From Schizochytrium sp. CCTCC M209059 (taxonomy: Eukaryota > Sar > Bigyra > Thraustochytrida > Thraustochytriidae), in NCBI GenBank assembly GCA_000818945.1, contig KN805439.1:44814-77361 (forward strand): DNA of 32,548 nucleotides, read 5' to 3'. Made by a program: the position numbers and the translations under genes. Of this stretch, positions 15,982 to 24,731 are shown piece by piece (position 1 is the first letter of the stretch; the number at the start of each line of letters is the position of its first letter). Below the pieces are notes generated by a model. That model had not been told where the DNA came from and did no database searches. It saw nothing but the letters and a program-made list of their open reading frames with translations.

Positions 15982-18324
15982 TCACTCATCGTCGTCGTTA
16001 TCGTTGTCGTCGTCGTCGTCGTCGTCGTCTTGACCATCATCGATATCGTCATCGGCGTTCTCATCCGCATCGACCTTGACGGAAGGTTGTGCGGAATATT
16101 CCTGGATGCCGAGACGACTTACTAAATGCGCGGCTTCTTCGTCGCCGAAATGCGCAGCAAGTCTATTGCTGAGTGCGGACGGAAGGTCGTACTGGCCCAT
16201 CGTTTCCATTTGTTCCTGCGCCACTGCTGCCCTAAAAATGGCCTCCTCGACCTCTCTATAGTATTCAATGGGCAAACGGTGCAAGATCTCACCGTCGGTG
16301 TCGATGACTTTGGCCATAATTTCTGTGTAGCCGAACGAGAGCGAGCAAATGACGCGACGCATCTCACCCTTGTTGACATCGATCCAAATGGTGCCGAGCT
16401 TTTGGCAGCCTGGCTCGGTGACGTAGTCGCATTCCTCATTGGGCGTGGCATAAATGTCGAACTTGATCTGACTCACCGCGCTTGAGGCCGGTTCGAATGT
16501 GTGACTGTACTCTCGTTCGACATCAACGAGCTGGCCGCGGCGGACAAAGGTTTTAAAGGCGTCCTTGATGTAGTACTCGCGGCGAACCTTGTCGTAGGCA
16601 CGATGGCGAATGTGTGGTTTCTTGTTGTGCTTATTGCGTTGAAAAGGCATCGTGACCTTGACGCCAACGGTCACGCGCGCACGGCGGGAGCGAATGATAC
16701 TAGGGTAAAAGCCGAACTTGACGGCGCCCTTCATTACGGTAAGGTTCGGTTTGTGCGCGACGTGGATCAAAATATGAGTGTCCTCCCTGAACGCTTCGTG
16801 GAGTTTCTTCTTGAGGTAGCACGAGCCGCCCAGGCCGCCAAAGAGAATAATGTGGTCGACTTCGGCAAGCGAAAGGCGGCCGATGATGGTGTCCTTTGTC
16901 AGCTCAACAATGCTGTCGACCACATAATCAAAGCAGTACCTAAAAAGACTCGGGGGAAGTAGAATCGTCGAGGAAGGGCGTGTCAGCGTTCGCTTGTAGT
17001 CAATCTTGATGGGCGCGGAATCGTACATGATTTTGGACCCGCGATTGAAGCGTGGCACAATGTCGTGCAGCTTGAGACCCAACTCCATGAGTGTGGCTTC
17101 GAGAGAGAACTTGACTTTGGCCCCGTTTTCCACATCGAATGAGCTGGGTTTAAGACTCAATTTGATCCTTTCCCAGCCATCTTGGAGCTCGAGGCGCACG
17201 TCGGGCGTGTTAAGGGCCGTTTCGAGTGCGGATTCGCCCAAGAGGGCGCCAAGGAAATGAAAGAATTGCTTGTCGACGTCCTTGGCGCCAATCTGAAGGC
17301 CCGTGGGCGGAAGCAGTTGTGACATGCGCAGTTCCTTTTCGGCTCCTTCGTTTTGTTCGACGCCGGAGCCCTCTTCCGGTTCGAGAAGGGCAATGGCCGC
17401 GACATCGACGGTTCCGCCGCCGCAGTCGAGGCAGACAACCCTTTGGCCTGGTTTCAATTGGTTGCTTTCCTCCTCGTCTGTTTGTGCAATAACAGCTTCG
17501 GCCCACACAGCGGCGCACTCGCTTTCGAGCGCGATGATGAGGTCTCCAGAGAACTCGTCGGTGATGAGATCGCCCTCGAAAGCGCACCGGCGCATGAACT
17601 GCTTGTCGGACTCGCGCCAAACCGATGGGACTGTAATCACCCAAAGCACGTCTATCGTTTCGAGCGTCTCGTTCTCGCGCTTGGCAATTTCGTGGAGCGC
17701 TGTTTTCCGCAAATAGCTGAGAATGGAAGAGACGACCTCAAAATAGGTGATTCCGCCGGCGTCTTTAACGGCTTGTTCTTCGAGCGCCTCGTCGTTTCCT
17801 TTCGTGGCCTCGTAGAGCTCCATCTTGATGGCTTGGTCGATATAAATTTGGTTCGCATTCCATCCTGTCTGCTCGGTTGCAAAAAAGGTGGCTACGAGCT
17901 GCTGTCCGGCCTGGCTCCGACGCCATGAATCGCGCGCGCGTTGTCCAAACTCGATGAGCTTCTTTTTCCGGGAGCCCTTGCGATCAAAAAGCGCACAGGT
18001 TGGCTCCTTTTCACGCAGGATATGCACGCGGCGCTTGGCCGTCATGCCGTATGCGAGTCCGGTGTTGGTCGTTCCAAAGTCAATGGCAACGACTGCCTTT
18101 TTCTCCCTTGCGGGGCCGTCCAGAAAGGCGAACTCGGGGCACTCATCGTCGCCGATGCTGGTACCGTCGAGCGCCCAGCTCGCTGTGCCCTCAGTGTGGA
18201 TCTCGCTGGAGCGCACGCTCGACCTCGCCTCCTCGTCTCCGGGGCTGGATGGCGTGGCGCTGGACCCGATGCTACGCATCAGACTTTTGCGCAGTGACGT
18301 GCGCCGCCCGTTGAGCCGCGTCAT
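15982..18324 (-). CDS. HSPA12-like divergent HSP70-family ATPase
   Basis: The 780-residue protein has the actin/HSP70 nucleotide-binding motifs: phosphate 1 VVAIDFGTTNTGLAYG (~78-93), phosphate 2 VVCLDCGGGTVDVAAI (~293-308) and the adenosine motif IILFGGLGGSCYLKKKL (~488). These forms, and the long loops between them, match HSPA12A/B-type proteins rather than canonical HSP70s. There is no standard substrate-binding domain or EEVD tail; the C-terminal part (~560-740) resembles the poorly defined HSPA12 tail. The last ~30 residues are an almost pure Asp/Asn/Glu tail encoded by GTC/ATC repeats on the + strand. The ~75-residue Ser/Arg N-terminal extension looks disordered. The ATG at 18322-18324 is the first in frame. 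Its function in protists is unknown; the J-domain protein at 2639-3514 is a possible but unproven partner. Confidence 0.9.
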   Translation of the reverse strand: MTRLNGRRTSLRKSLMRSIGSSATPSSPGDEEARSSVRSSEIHTEGTASWALDGTSIGDDECPEFAFLDGPAREKKAVVAIDFGTTNTGLAYGMTAKRRVHILREKEPTCALFDRKGSRKKKLIEFGQRARDSWRRSQAGQQLVATFFATEQTGWNANQIYIDQAIKMELYEATKGNDEALEEQAVKDAGGITYFEVVSSILSYLRKTALHEIAKRENETLETIDVLWVITVPSVWRESDKQFMRRCAFEGDLITDEFSGDLIIALESECAAVWAEAVIAQTDEEESNQLKPGQRVVCLDCGGGTVDVAAIALLEPEEGSGVEQNEGAEKELRMSQLLPPTGLQIGAKDVDKQFFHFLGALLGESALETALNTPDVRLELQDGWERIKLSLKPSSFDVENGAKVKFSLEATLMELGLKLHDIVPRFNRGSKIMYDSAPIKIDYKRTLTRPSSTILLPPSLFRYCFDYVVDSIVELTKDTIIGRLSLAEVDHIILFGGLGGSCYLKKKLHEAFREDTHILIHVAHKPNLTVMKGAVKFGFYPSIIRSRRARVTVGVKVTMPFQRNKHNKKPHIRHRAYDKVRREYYIKDAFKTFVRRGQLVDVEREYSHTFEPASSAVSQIKFDIYATPNEECDYVTEPGCQKLGTIWIDVNKGEMRRVICSLSFGYTEIMAKVIDTDGEILHRLPIEYYREVEEAIFRAAVAQEQMETMGQYDLPSALSNRLAAHFGDEEAAHLVSRLGIQEYSAQPSVKVDADENADDDIDDGQDDDDDDDDNDNDDDE

Positions 18325-18404
18325 TGGCGCGAGAAGGGGAAAAAGTTCGCTGACGCGGCGGGCTCACGAGCAGCAAAGCACGAGTTTCTCTTTTGGGTCG
18401 CCGA

Positions 18405-18460
18405 CCAGACCAGGCCAGGCCAGGCCAAGGCAGCTCAGCTCAGCTTAGCTTAGCTTAGCT
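18405..18460 (+). repeat. Pentamer repeats CCAGG and [C/T]AGCT
   Basis: About four imperfect CCAGG-type units are followed by six AGCT pentamers (CAGCT three times, then TAGCT three times, 18431-18460). They lie roughly 80-135 bases upstream of the HSPA12-like start codon. Confidence 0.75.
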
Positions 18461-20047
18461 GCGCGCACAAGCGGTCGACCCGGGTGGGCAAGCAGGCGCG
18501 CGGAGGATCTGCTACACCACCACCACCACCAGCAGCAGCAGCAGCGGCGGCGGCGGCGACCTCGTCGAATAACAAGCGCGCGTCCAATTCCCGTCCCGCC
18601 CTCAATTCAATTCCGCTCGCTCGGACGCCGCTCGCCCGGACGCCCCCTCGCGCGGTCGCGCGGTCGCGCGGTCGCGCGGTCGCGGTCGCTCGCGGTCGCG
18701 CGGCGGTCGCAGCGGCGGCGCGCAGAGGCGCTCGCACGGGCGGGCGCGTGCGCGCGTACTTTCCGCGCGAGGGTTCACGTTGCAGCTCTGTTGCTTTCAA
18801 ATTCGTCGGTCGATTCGAAGAGGGAGAGAAAGAAACTCACTCGCGGGCAAGGCAGAGAAGGAAGGGCAACTCCGCGAGTTGAAGTGAAGAAACGCAATGG
18901 CGTAAGTTGCGAATAGCCCACTTGGAAAGAAAACAACCGCGCCCGCGCCGAGACTCGACACCCGAGACGCTGCACGCGCCGCGCCTCCTGCACGTGCTGC
19001 ACGCGCTGCTGCTGCCGCCGCTGCTGCTGCTGCTGCTGCAAAGCTCGCCCGCCGCAGGGCGGTGCTGCTGCGGCTGGGCGCGGGGACGGGCGCCGGGCTG
19101 GGGCGCGGGAGCGAGTCGCAGTCGCGGTGGAGATGGAGGAGGCTGGGATGGATGGATGGATGCATGGATGATGGATGGATGGATGGATGAAATGGTGAAC
19201 AGCTGGTCAACTGCGCGGCGAGAAGAGCTCGCGGGCTGGACGCGCGCGGCGGAGAGGAGCCCGGTTTCGGGAGGGGTGAAAGGGCCAGGGCCGCGCGAAG
19301 CTGGTTGGCGCTGCGAACCCGCAGGTGCACGTGCGGACGGAGCAGTGGCAGTGCATGGGTGGAGATGTGCCAAGGCGAGATGCGGTGACAAACTCACTTG
19401 CTCCTATTGCTGTTGCTGGTTGCTGCTGCTGCTGCTGCTGCTGCCCTGTATGCACGGCGGCAGACCAAAGTGAGACGGTTGGCGCGGGGCTGCTCGCGGA
19501 CCGGAGGCCGACCGCGCTGGAAGACCGCACTTGAAAAGAGTTAGAGGGTGGCGATGGATGTCTCGGCAGGTGTAAAAAGAGGAAAAGTGACAACGTCCGC
19601 ACTGGCAGACTCAGAGCGAGCGTGCACTTGCACAATAGGGCCCAACAACCCCTCCCCCGACCTGCCCTTTTCCACGGCCCGGGACTCTCGGAGAATGCAA
19701 AAGCACCACCACGACTTGGAATGATTGGCAGCGCGGTGCGGTAAACGTTCGAACATTCATGGAGGGAAATGAGATACATGTTGTTTTCGTCCTCCTTGTC
19801 GACAGCAAGCCGGCACGCACCAAGCCGCCAGCCACTCACTGGCAGCTAGTCGAGGCAGCCAGCCGTGCCAGCCAGATGCAAGGCTGCAGGCTGCATCGCG
19901 AACGAGTGGTCGGGTCAACGAAGATCCATTGAAAGGAAGAGCGGTGAATCATCACTTTTGCTTGGCTGCTCAAGACTGGCGAGTCAAAGCCGAAGCTCGA
20001 GCCAACCTTTGAGTGCTTATGGAGTTCGCGCGTTGGGTCGACAGCCC

Positions 20048-20125
20048 GAGCCGCGATGGAAGAACGATAGGTAGAGCCGCGATGAAAGAACGATAGGTAG
20101 AGCCGTGATGAAAGAACGACAGCCA
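20048..20125 (+). repeat. 26-bp tandem repeat, 3 copies
   Basis: Three adjacent 26-base units begin GAGCCGCGATG and contain AAGAACGATAGGTA. Copies at 20048, 20074 and 20100 differ at a few positions, with the third most diverged at its end. They lie about 135-210 bases beyond the DAP3 stop codon, probably in its 3' untranslated region or just past it. Confidence 0.9.
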
Positions 20126-20259
20126 GAATGCACATGAAACCGAGGTAGTAGTAGCAACGATGAACAAAAGTTCTGCCAGCCCTTTGAGAGGGTAAAGGAG
20201 AGGCATGGGTTGACGCAAGAACAAGAAGCACAAAGGAAACAAGGTCAGCAATTTGCAGA

Positions 20260-21654
20260 TCAATAAGAAGTTCGGGCGATCGAGTAGTTGTGCTTGCGGT
20301 TGGGGCGCTGAACATCCGGATGCGGCTCAGCATAGAGAGTAAAGGCCGGGTACCAAAGGAACTTGTGAACCTCGCGAGGAATACCGCCCGTGATAGCCAT
20401 AAGGGTCTTGAGCTTGTACGGGTCGAGTGCCGAGGGCGAGTCGAGTACCTTGCAGTACTTGTAGGAAATGACCGTGTTGCGCAACTCCTCGGGCGTGTAT
20501 CGAGGTGCCTCCATGAGGAGAGACTCGTCAGCAACCTTAACCTTATCGCCAAACTCGTTAAAGGGAGCAAAGTAAGTTGGCGGGTTCGGAAGCTTCTTCT
20601 TGTGATCAGCGATGATCTTTGGTGAGACTGGGTAGCCCCACTTGCTGCTCGAAGCGCCGAGAAGCAGACCGCGTGCGAGCTTGAGGTGATCGCGCACCTC
20701 GCCAGAAGGGTTAAGGAAGCGAAAGGTCTCGGTGACCATGAGACGCTCCGGAACGACGGGCGCAGCGTTGTCAAAGAAGCAGGTGGGCCACGAAAGAGTG
20801 TTAATCTCGTCCACCGCAACGAGAACAGGGTACTTGGTGACAAGGCCGAGCTCGAGGCGAAGGTCAAGTAAGGCATCGCCGGCAAAGGGGGCAGTCTTGA
20901 GACCGCGATCCACAATGGCCATGAGCGAATCATTGCTGTCGTAAAGCTTGGCAGGGTACTTGCGCTGCTGCTTGAGTTCGGAGAGCTGCTCGCCGTGGGC
21001 TTCCTTCATCCACTGAAGGATTTTCTGGGCACCAAGAGGCTGCGTCATGAGCTTGGGCCGAAGCTTGCTGGCAGCCAAAGGCGCACCCGTACCGGTACCA
21101 TACTCGATGGCGCCCATCTCAGTGACGAATTTGTGCGTTTCTGGGACGTACATGACAATCCAGCCCTGCGAGCGCGCGAACATCACGGCCATCTGCATGG
21201 TGATGGACTTGCCCATGCCCCGCTCGCCCGAGAGCAGGCGCACAAAGCTTTCTTGGCCAGCCTCGCCGGCCTGGATCTTGCGCAAGAGATCAATCGTTTC
21301 CGTGATGGACTCGCGCAGCAGGACCAGCTTGTTGCCAAGAATTTCAAAGAAAGACTTGGTGTCCGCGTTGATGCCTTCGGGGAGAAGGGTAGCGAGCTCC
21401 TCGTCCTTGATCTGAAAGTAGCGCGCAGTGTCCTGTGCCGAGATTTCGGCCACCGTGGATGCCGAGGCCTGGTAGGTTTGCGCCTTTTTCTTCTTGTCCT
21501 TCTTCTTCCCCTCCTCGGCGTCATTTGCGCTCTGGTTGTTCCTGTTGCCGGTCGGGGTCGAGCTCAGGCTCCGGCACGCCTCGGCGTTCTGTGACCACGG
21601 CGCAGCCCACTGCGCAGCGGCGGCGCGGCCCTGGCCCGCCGCCCCGAGCCGCAT
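20260..21654 (-). CDS. DAP3: Mitochondrial small-subunit ribosomal protein mS29 (DAP3)
   Basis: DAP3 is a GTP-binding protein of the mitoribosomal small subunit. The 464 residues show the family P-loop LLSGERGMGKSITMQMAVMF (GERGMGKS at 143-150), a Walker B-like VLVAVDEINTLSW (~277-289), the ILQWMK and YPAKLYDSNDSLMAIVDRGL blocks, and a C-terminal block (ALDPYKLKTLMAITGGIPRE). The N-terminus (MRLGAAGQGRAAAAQW, then SLSST) is basic and Ala-rich without acidic residues, as for a mitochondrial presequence. A Lys-rich patch (KKKDKKKK at 50-57) follows. The ATG at 21652-21654 gives a normal family length. The gene is divergent from the SPPL2-like gene, with 565 bases between start codons. Confidence 0.93.
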   Translation of the reverse strand: MRLGAAGQGRAAAAQWAAPWSQNAEACRSLSSTPTGNRNNQSANDAEEGKKKDKKKKAQTYQASASTVAEISAQDTARYFQIKDEELATLLPEGINADTKSFFEILGNKLVLLRESITETIDLLRKIQAGEAGQESFVRLLSGERGMGKSITMQMAVMFARSQGWIVMYVPETHKFVTEMGAIEYGTGTGAPLAASKLRPKLMTQPLGAQKILQWMKEAHGEQLSELKQQRKYPAKLYDSNDSLMAIVDRGLKTAPFAGDALLDLRLELGLVTKYPVLVAVDEINTLSWPTCFFDNAAPVVPERLMVTETFRFLNPSGEVRDHLKLARGLLLGASSSKWGYPVSPKIIADHKKKLPNPPTYFAPFNEFGDKVKVADESLLMEAPRYTPEELRNTVISYKYCKVLDSPSALDPYKLKTLMAITGGIPREVHKFLWYPAFTLYAEPHPDVQRPNRKHNYSIARTSY

Positions 21655-22219
21655 CTGCTGCTGCTGTCGCCGCGGCGCGGGGCGGGGGCGCCGCGCGCGT
21701 CGGCTCCGCTCCGCTGGCCCGCGCTCCGCCGCTCGCTCGCCGCGCGGTCCGAGTCCTTCTGTCTCTCGTTCTGTCTCGCCGTCTGCAGCTCCAGCTAGCT
21801 AGCTGCAAAGCCGCCGGGTGAACCGCGGGGTCCCGGGGTTGCCTTGCCGCCGCCGGCCGGTGAGGCGTAACCGTCGCAGGGGGAGCGTTACGGTCGGGGC
21901 GGTTACGGGGAGGCCGGCGGGGTCCATTTTGGGGAGATGAAGCAGCAAAACACGCGCTCCGGGTGAGTCGGCCGGCGCAGACCCCGAGGCGCGTGCGCGA
22001 GGAGGAGGAGGACGAGGAGGAGGACGAGGAGGAGCAGGAGGAGGAGGGGTTTGCGGAGAAGGTCAAGAAGAAGGCCTCGGCCAGGTTGGGGAAGAGACGC
22101 AGGAGCGAGAAGGCGGCGAAAGAAGAGGAGAGGAAGTAGCGGGAGGAGTGCTCGTCTTTCGTTGACGTGTGCAGTGCAGCGCGTTGGACGAGCGCGGGAG
22201 AGGCGCAGGGCGAGGGAGG
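21655..22219. promoter_or_regulatory. Shared divergent promoter region of DAP3 and SPPL2-like genes
   Basis: The 565 bases between two outward-facing start codons must carry both promoters. Visible elements are a perfect 14-bp palindrome CAGCTAGCTAGCTG (21792-21805) about 140 bases from the DAP3 ATG, and a purine-only GAGGAGGAC-type stretch around 22000-22050. No TATA box is obvious. The long frame across it on the - strand is low-complexity Ser/Arg and not called. Confidence 0.6.
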
Positions 22220-24211
22220 ATGCGCGGGATGGGCGCACAAGGCGCCGCGGCGGCGCTCGCCGTCGTGCTCGTGGCGATGAACAGCCTTGCGGTGTCAGAG
22301 GGTGCGAGTATGGCAGTGTACGGGGAACTGCAGGACGGGTACGGGTTCACGGGCGAGCTGGCCAACGACGCGACGACGAGCAATATGGCGACGCGCGTGG
22401 GTGCGGCAGAGGCGCTCGAGCTGATCCAAGACCTAAACGACGTGCTTGGATGCAATGGCGTCAATGCGAGCGCGAGCCCAAGTGCTCCCAGCGTTTCCGT
22501 GGGAAGTCACGCTGCACTTGTGGTGCGCCGCGGAAACTGCACGTTTGAGACCAAAGTTGCAGCCGCCGAGGCGCTAGGCGCCACGGCTGTGCTCGTGGTA
22601 AACTCTGTGGACTCCCTTTACGGGACCAACGGAACCGAGGAGGCGTACTTGACAGATGCGTGCTTGACCAATTGCGATGTGGCCTCGAGCACTTCCGAAA
22701 GTGACTGCGAGGTTGATTGCGCCACGGGGCTCTGCCTGGCGAACCCTCGCGATGCGGCTGGTGTAGAGGCTGGCAAATATTGCTGCGCAATAAACAGCCT
22801 GCTGGCCATGTCGGTGCCGACTGCGAGCTCGGTGCAGGCCATCTTTGTTGGCATCGCGGACGCTGCACGTGTAGAAGCTGCCCTTGCGAGTGGCTCCGGC
22901 ACGGTGCGGCTTGCAGAAAAGGATCCCGTGCACGTGGACGGCTCGATGTTTCTCATTCTTTTTATCGGGAGCCTGGTGACGGCCTTTTCTTCGTTTCGCG
23001 CAGCCCGCAAAGAGCGCCGCGAGGCGAGCTGGTTGTGGCAGACGGGCAAGGACGCGCCCGCGGTGTCGTCGACGGCGTCAGACCGCGGAGAAGATGCTGC
23101 GCCTGCGTCCGATAGCGACGATGCCATTGACCAGGTCACGCTGACCCTGGGGGCTGTCGGTTGCTTTTTGATCATGTGCACAGCGGTGCTCATTGGCCTC
23201 TTTTTCCTTGCGCGAGAGTACCCGCGCGAGACGGTCATCTTCATTCAGGTCTTGTTTGGTATGAGCGCCATTTTCGCGTTTAGTCACTTTGTGCTGCAGC
23301 CAATCGTTCGCACGGCGTGGTCTGGGGCCTCGGCGCGAGAGGTGTACGGCCCGCGTCACATGCTGCTGGGCTCTGCTGATGAGGTGCTTGGCGGCATTTT
23401 GGCGCTTGCTTTTGTGATCACGTGGTTTGTATGTCGTCACGAAACGTGGGCGTGGGCTCTACTGGACATTCTTGCAGCTTCGGTGTGCTGCATGTTTTTG
23501 GTTGCGGTCCGACTTCCGAACCTTCGTCTGGCGTGCTTCATGCTCGCATTGTTTTTCATCTACGACATTTTCATGGTCTTCATTTCGCCGTCGCTCTTTG
23601 GAGGCGAGTCGGTCATGGTGGAGGTGGCCACGGCCGGCGGCTCGCAGGCGACTGTGGACCCTGCAGACTCGGCTGTGTGCGAGCGGACGCAGGCAGAACG
23701 CATGCCCATGCTTTTCCTCGTGCCGCGCTTCGATACACCGGGAGCGTACGCTTTGCTGGGTCTTGGAGATGTATTTATTCCCGGTTTGCTTATCACGTAT
23801 GCATGCCGCTTTGATTACCTGAGGGTGCTCAAGGCGAGCAAGCGTACGACGTTTCTGCGTGCACATGCGTACTTTTTGCCACTTTGTTTGGCCTATTTTG
23901 TGGCGCTGGGTTTGACTCTTGTGGCGAATCTCTATGACGTGAACTTTTCGACGCAGGTCCAGGGTCAGCCCGCGCTCCTGTACCTAGTTCCGGCGACTGT
24001 GGGTACCTTTATTGCGTTGGCGGCTTGCCGTGGTGATCTTAAAGCGTTGTGGTCATGCTCGTATACGGAGTTGTATGAGCGCATGGTGGGCAAGCACGCT
24101 TCCTCGCCTCGATCCTCGGCGGGCTCTGCAGACACGGATAGCGCACTCATTTCTCCGCTTGACGAAGGTGGAGCGGATTGTGAGCCCGGTACTCGAGGAC
24201 CACTACGTTAA
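22220..24211 (+). CDS. SPPL2-like intramembrane aspartyl protease with PA domain
   Basis: Signal peptide peptidase-like 2 proteases cut type II membrane proteins within the membrane of endosomes, lysosomes or vacuoles. Numbering is from the ATG at 22220 (663 aa). A signal peptide (AAAALAVVLVAMNSLAVSEG) comes first. A luminal protease-associated domain follows (~90-235; ALVVRRGNCTFETKVAAAEA), with extra Cys-rich sequence at 148-190. Then come about nine membrane spans. The presenilin-type catalytic motifs are intact: YD at 448-449 in FFIYDIFMVFISP, GLGD at 514-517 in LLGLGDVFIPGLL, and PAL at 584-586 in QPALLYLVPATVG. A PA domain combined with this core is the SPPL2 arrangement. The frame is open 17 codons further up, but ATG 22220 places the signal peptide at the N-terminus. 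Divergent with DAP3; convergent with the scramblase gene. Confidence 0.95.
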   Translation: MRGMGAQGAAAALAVVLVAMNSLAVSEGASMAVYGELQDGYGFTGELANDATTSNMATRVGAAEALELIQDLNDVLGCNGVNASASPSAPSVSVGSHAALVVRRGNCTFETKVAAAEALGATAVLVVNSVDSLYGTNGTEEAYLTDACLTNCDVASSTSESDCEVDCATGLCLANPRDAAGVEAGKYCCAINSLLAMSVPTASSVQAIFVGIADAARVEAALASGSGTVRLAEKDPVHVDGSMFLILFIGSLVTAFSSFRAARKERREASWLWQTGKDAPAVSSTASDRGEDAAPASDSDDAIDQVTLTLGAVGCFLIMCTAVLIGLFFLAREYPRETVIFIQVLFGMSAIFAFSHFVLQPIVRTAWSGASAREVYGPRHMLLGSADEVLGGILALAFVITWFVCRHETWAWALLDILAASVCCMFLVAVRLPNLRLACFMLALFFIYDIFMVFISPSLFGGESVMVEVATAGGSQATVDPADSAVCERTQAERMPMLFLVPRFDTPGAYALLGLGDVFIPGLLITYACRFDYLRVLKASKRTTFLRAHAYFLPLCLAYFVALGLTLVANLYDVNFSTQVQGQPALLYLVPATVGTFIALAACRGDLKALWSCSYTELYERMVGKHASSPRSSAGSADTDSALISPLDEGGADCEPGTRGPLR

Positions 24212-24731
24212 GTCCTTTCTTTGTGTGTTCAAGTTTCTTATTCAATGCGTCTTTTTACCATTTCTTCCATATCGTCTTGTCCTCTTGTTCGTTTAAAAGG
24301 AAAAGTAAAGCACGCGCCTTGGACATGATGTTGTCGTCATGTCATTCTCTTGATAATTATTTTTTGGGGGGGGGAGGGGGGAAGAAGGGGAAGAAGAACA
24401 ATGTAGAATTGTTCCAACCATCTTGACCATGATGGATGTTGACATGATCGTGTGTTATGTCATGATGTTGCGGTACCACGGTTTGCCGTGTGTGTCGCTA
24501 TCTTCACACCAACAAGAAACCGAGAAGTCGAGAAACAATTGGAAACCTTTAATGAGTATCTCCTTGAACGAATACATTTGTACGAGAATAAATGAACATA
24601 AAGCAAAGAAGAATGAACACATGATGTCTTACGAGATTTTGCTGTTTACGAGGGGGAGAGGGAGGAAGGGAAGGGATAGAGGGAAGAATTTAAAAAACGA
24701 GAAAGCGGTTTGGGGTCAGTGGGCAAAGGGT
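24212..24731. other. Convergent 3' spacer between SPPL2-like and scramblase genes
   Basis: It is AT-richer than the coding regions, with a G9-A-G6-type run near 24366-24381 and AATAAA at about 24589-24594 on the + strand, a possible distal polyadenylation signal of the SPPL2-like gene. No gene is seen; a + strand frame here continues as a shadow over the scramblase gene. Confidence 0.5.

Larger units (their letters stand above)
18325..20259. other. Repeat-rich spacer, no supported gene
   Basis: It holds the HSPA12-like promoter, with CCAGG and [C/T]AGCT pentamer repeats at 18405-18460, a CAG/GCGGCG run near 18530-18560, GCGGTCGC repeats at ~18655-18705, CTG runs near 19008-19040 and 19420-19443, GATG repeats at ~19147-19190 and a 26-bp repeat at 20048-20125. 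Frames of 100-200 codons on both strands are homopolymer-rich (Ser, Leu, Ala, Pro, Gln) and overlap each other, so none is convincing. The 3' end of the DAP3 transcript lies at the right edge. Confidence 0.5.

Noticed and set aside
19836..20933. 365-codon frame on the - strand overlapping the DAP3 3' half
   Set aside because: It overlaps the conserved DAP3 frame in another phase and is Ser/Arg/Leu-rich without a domain.
21521..22240. 239-codon - strand frame across the DAP3/SPPL2 promoter
   Set aside because: It is made of Ser and Arg homopolymer-like runs from GAG and GCG repeats and overlaps the DAP3 start.
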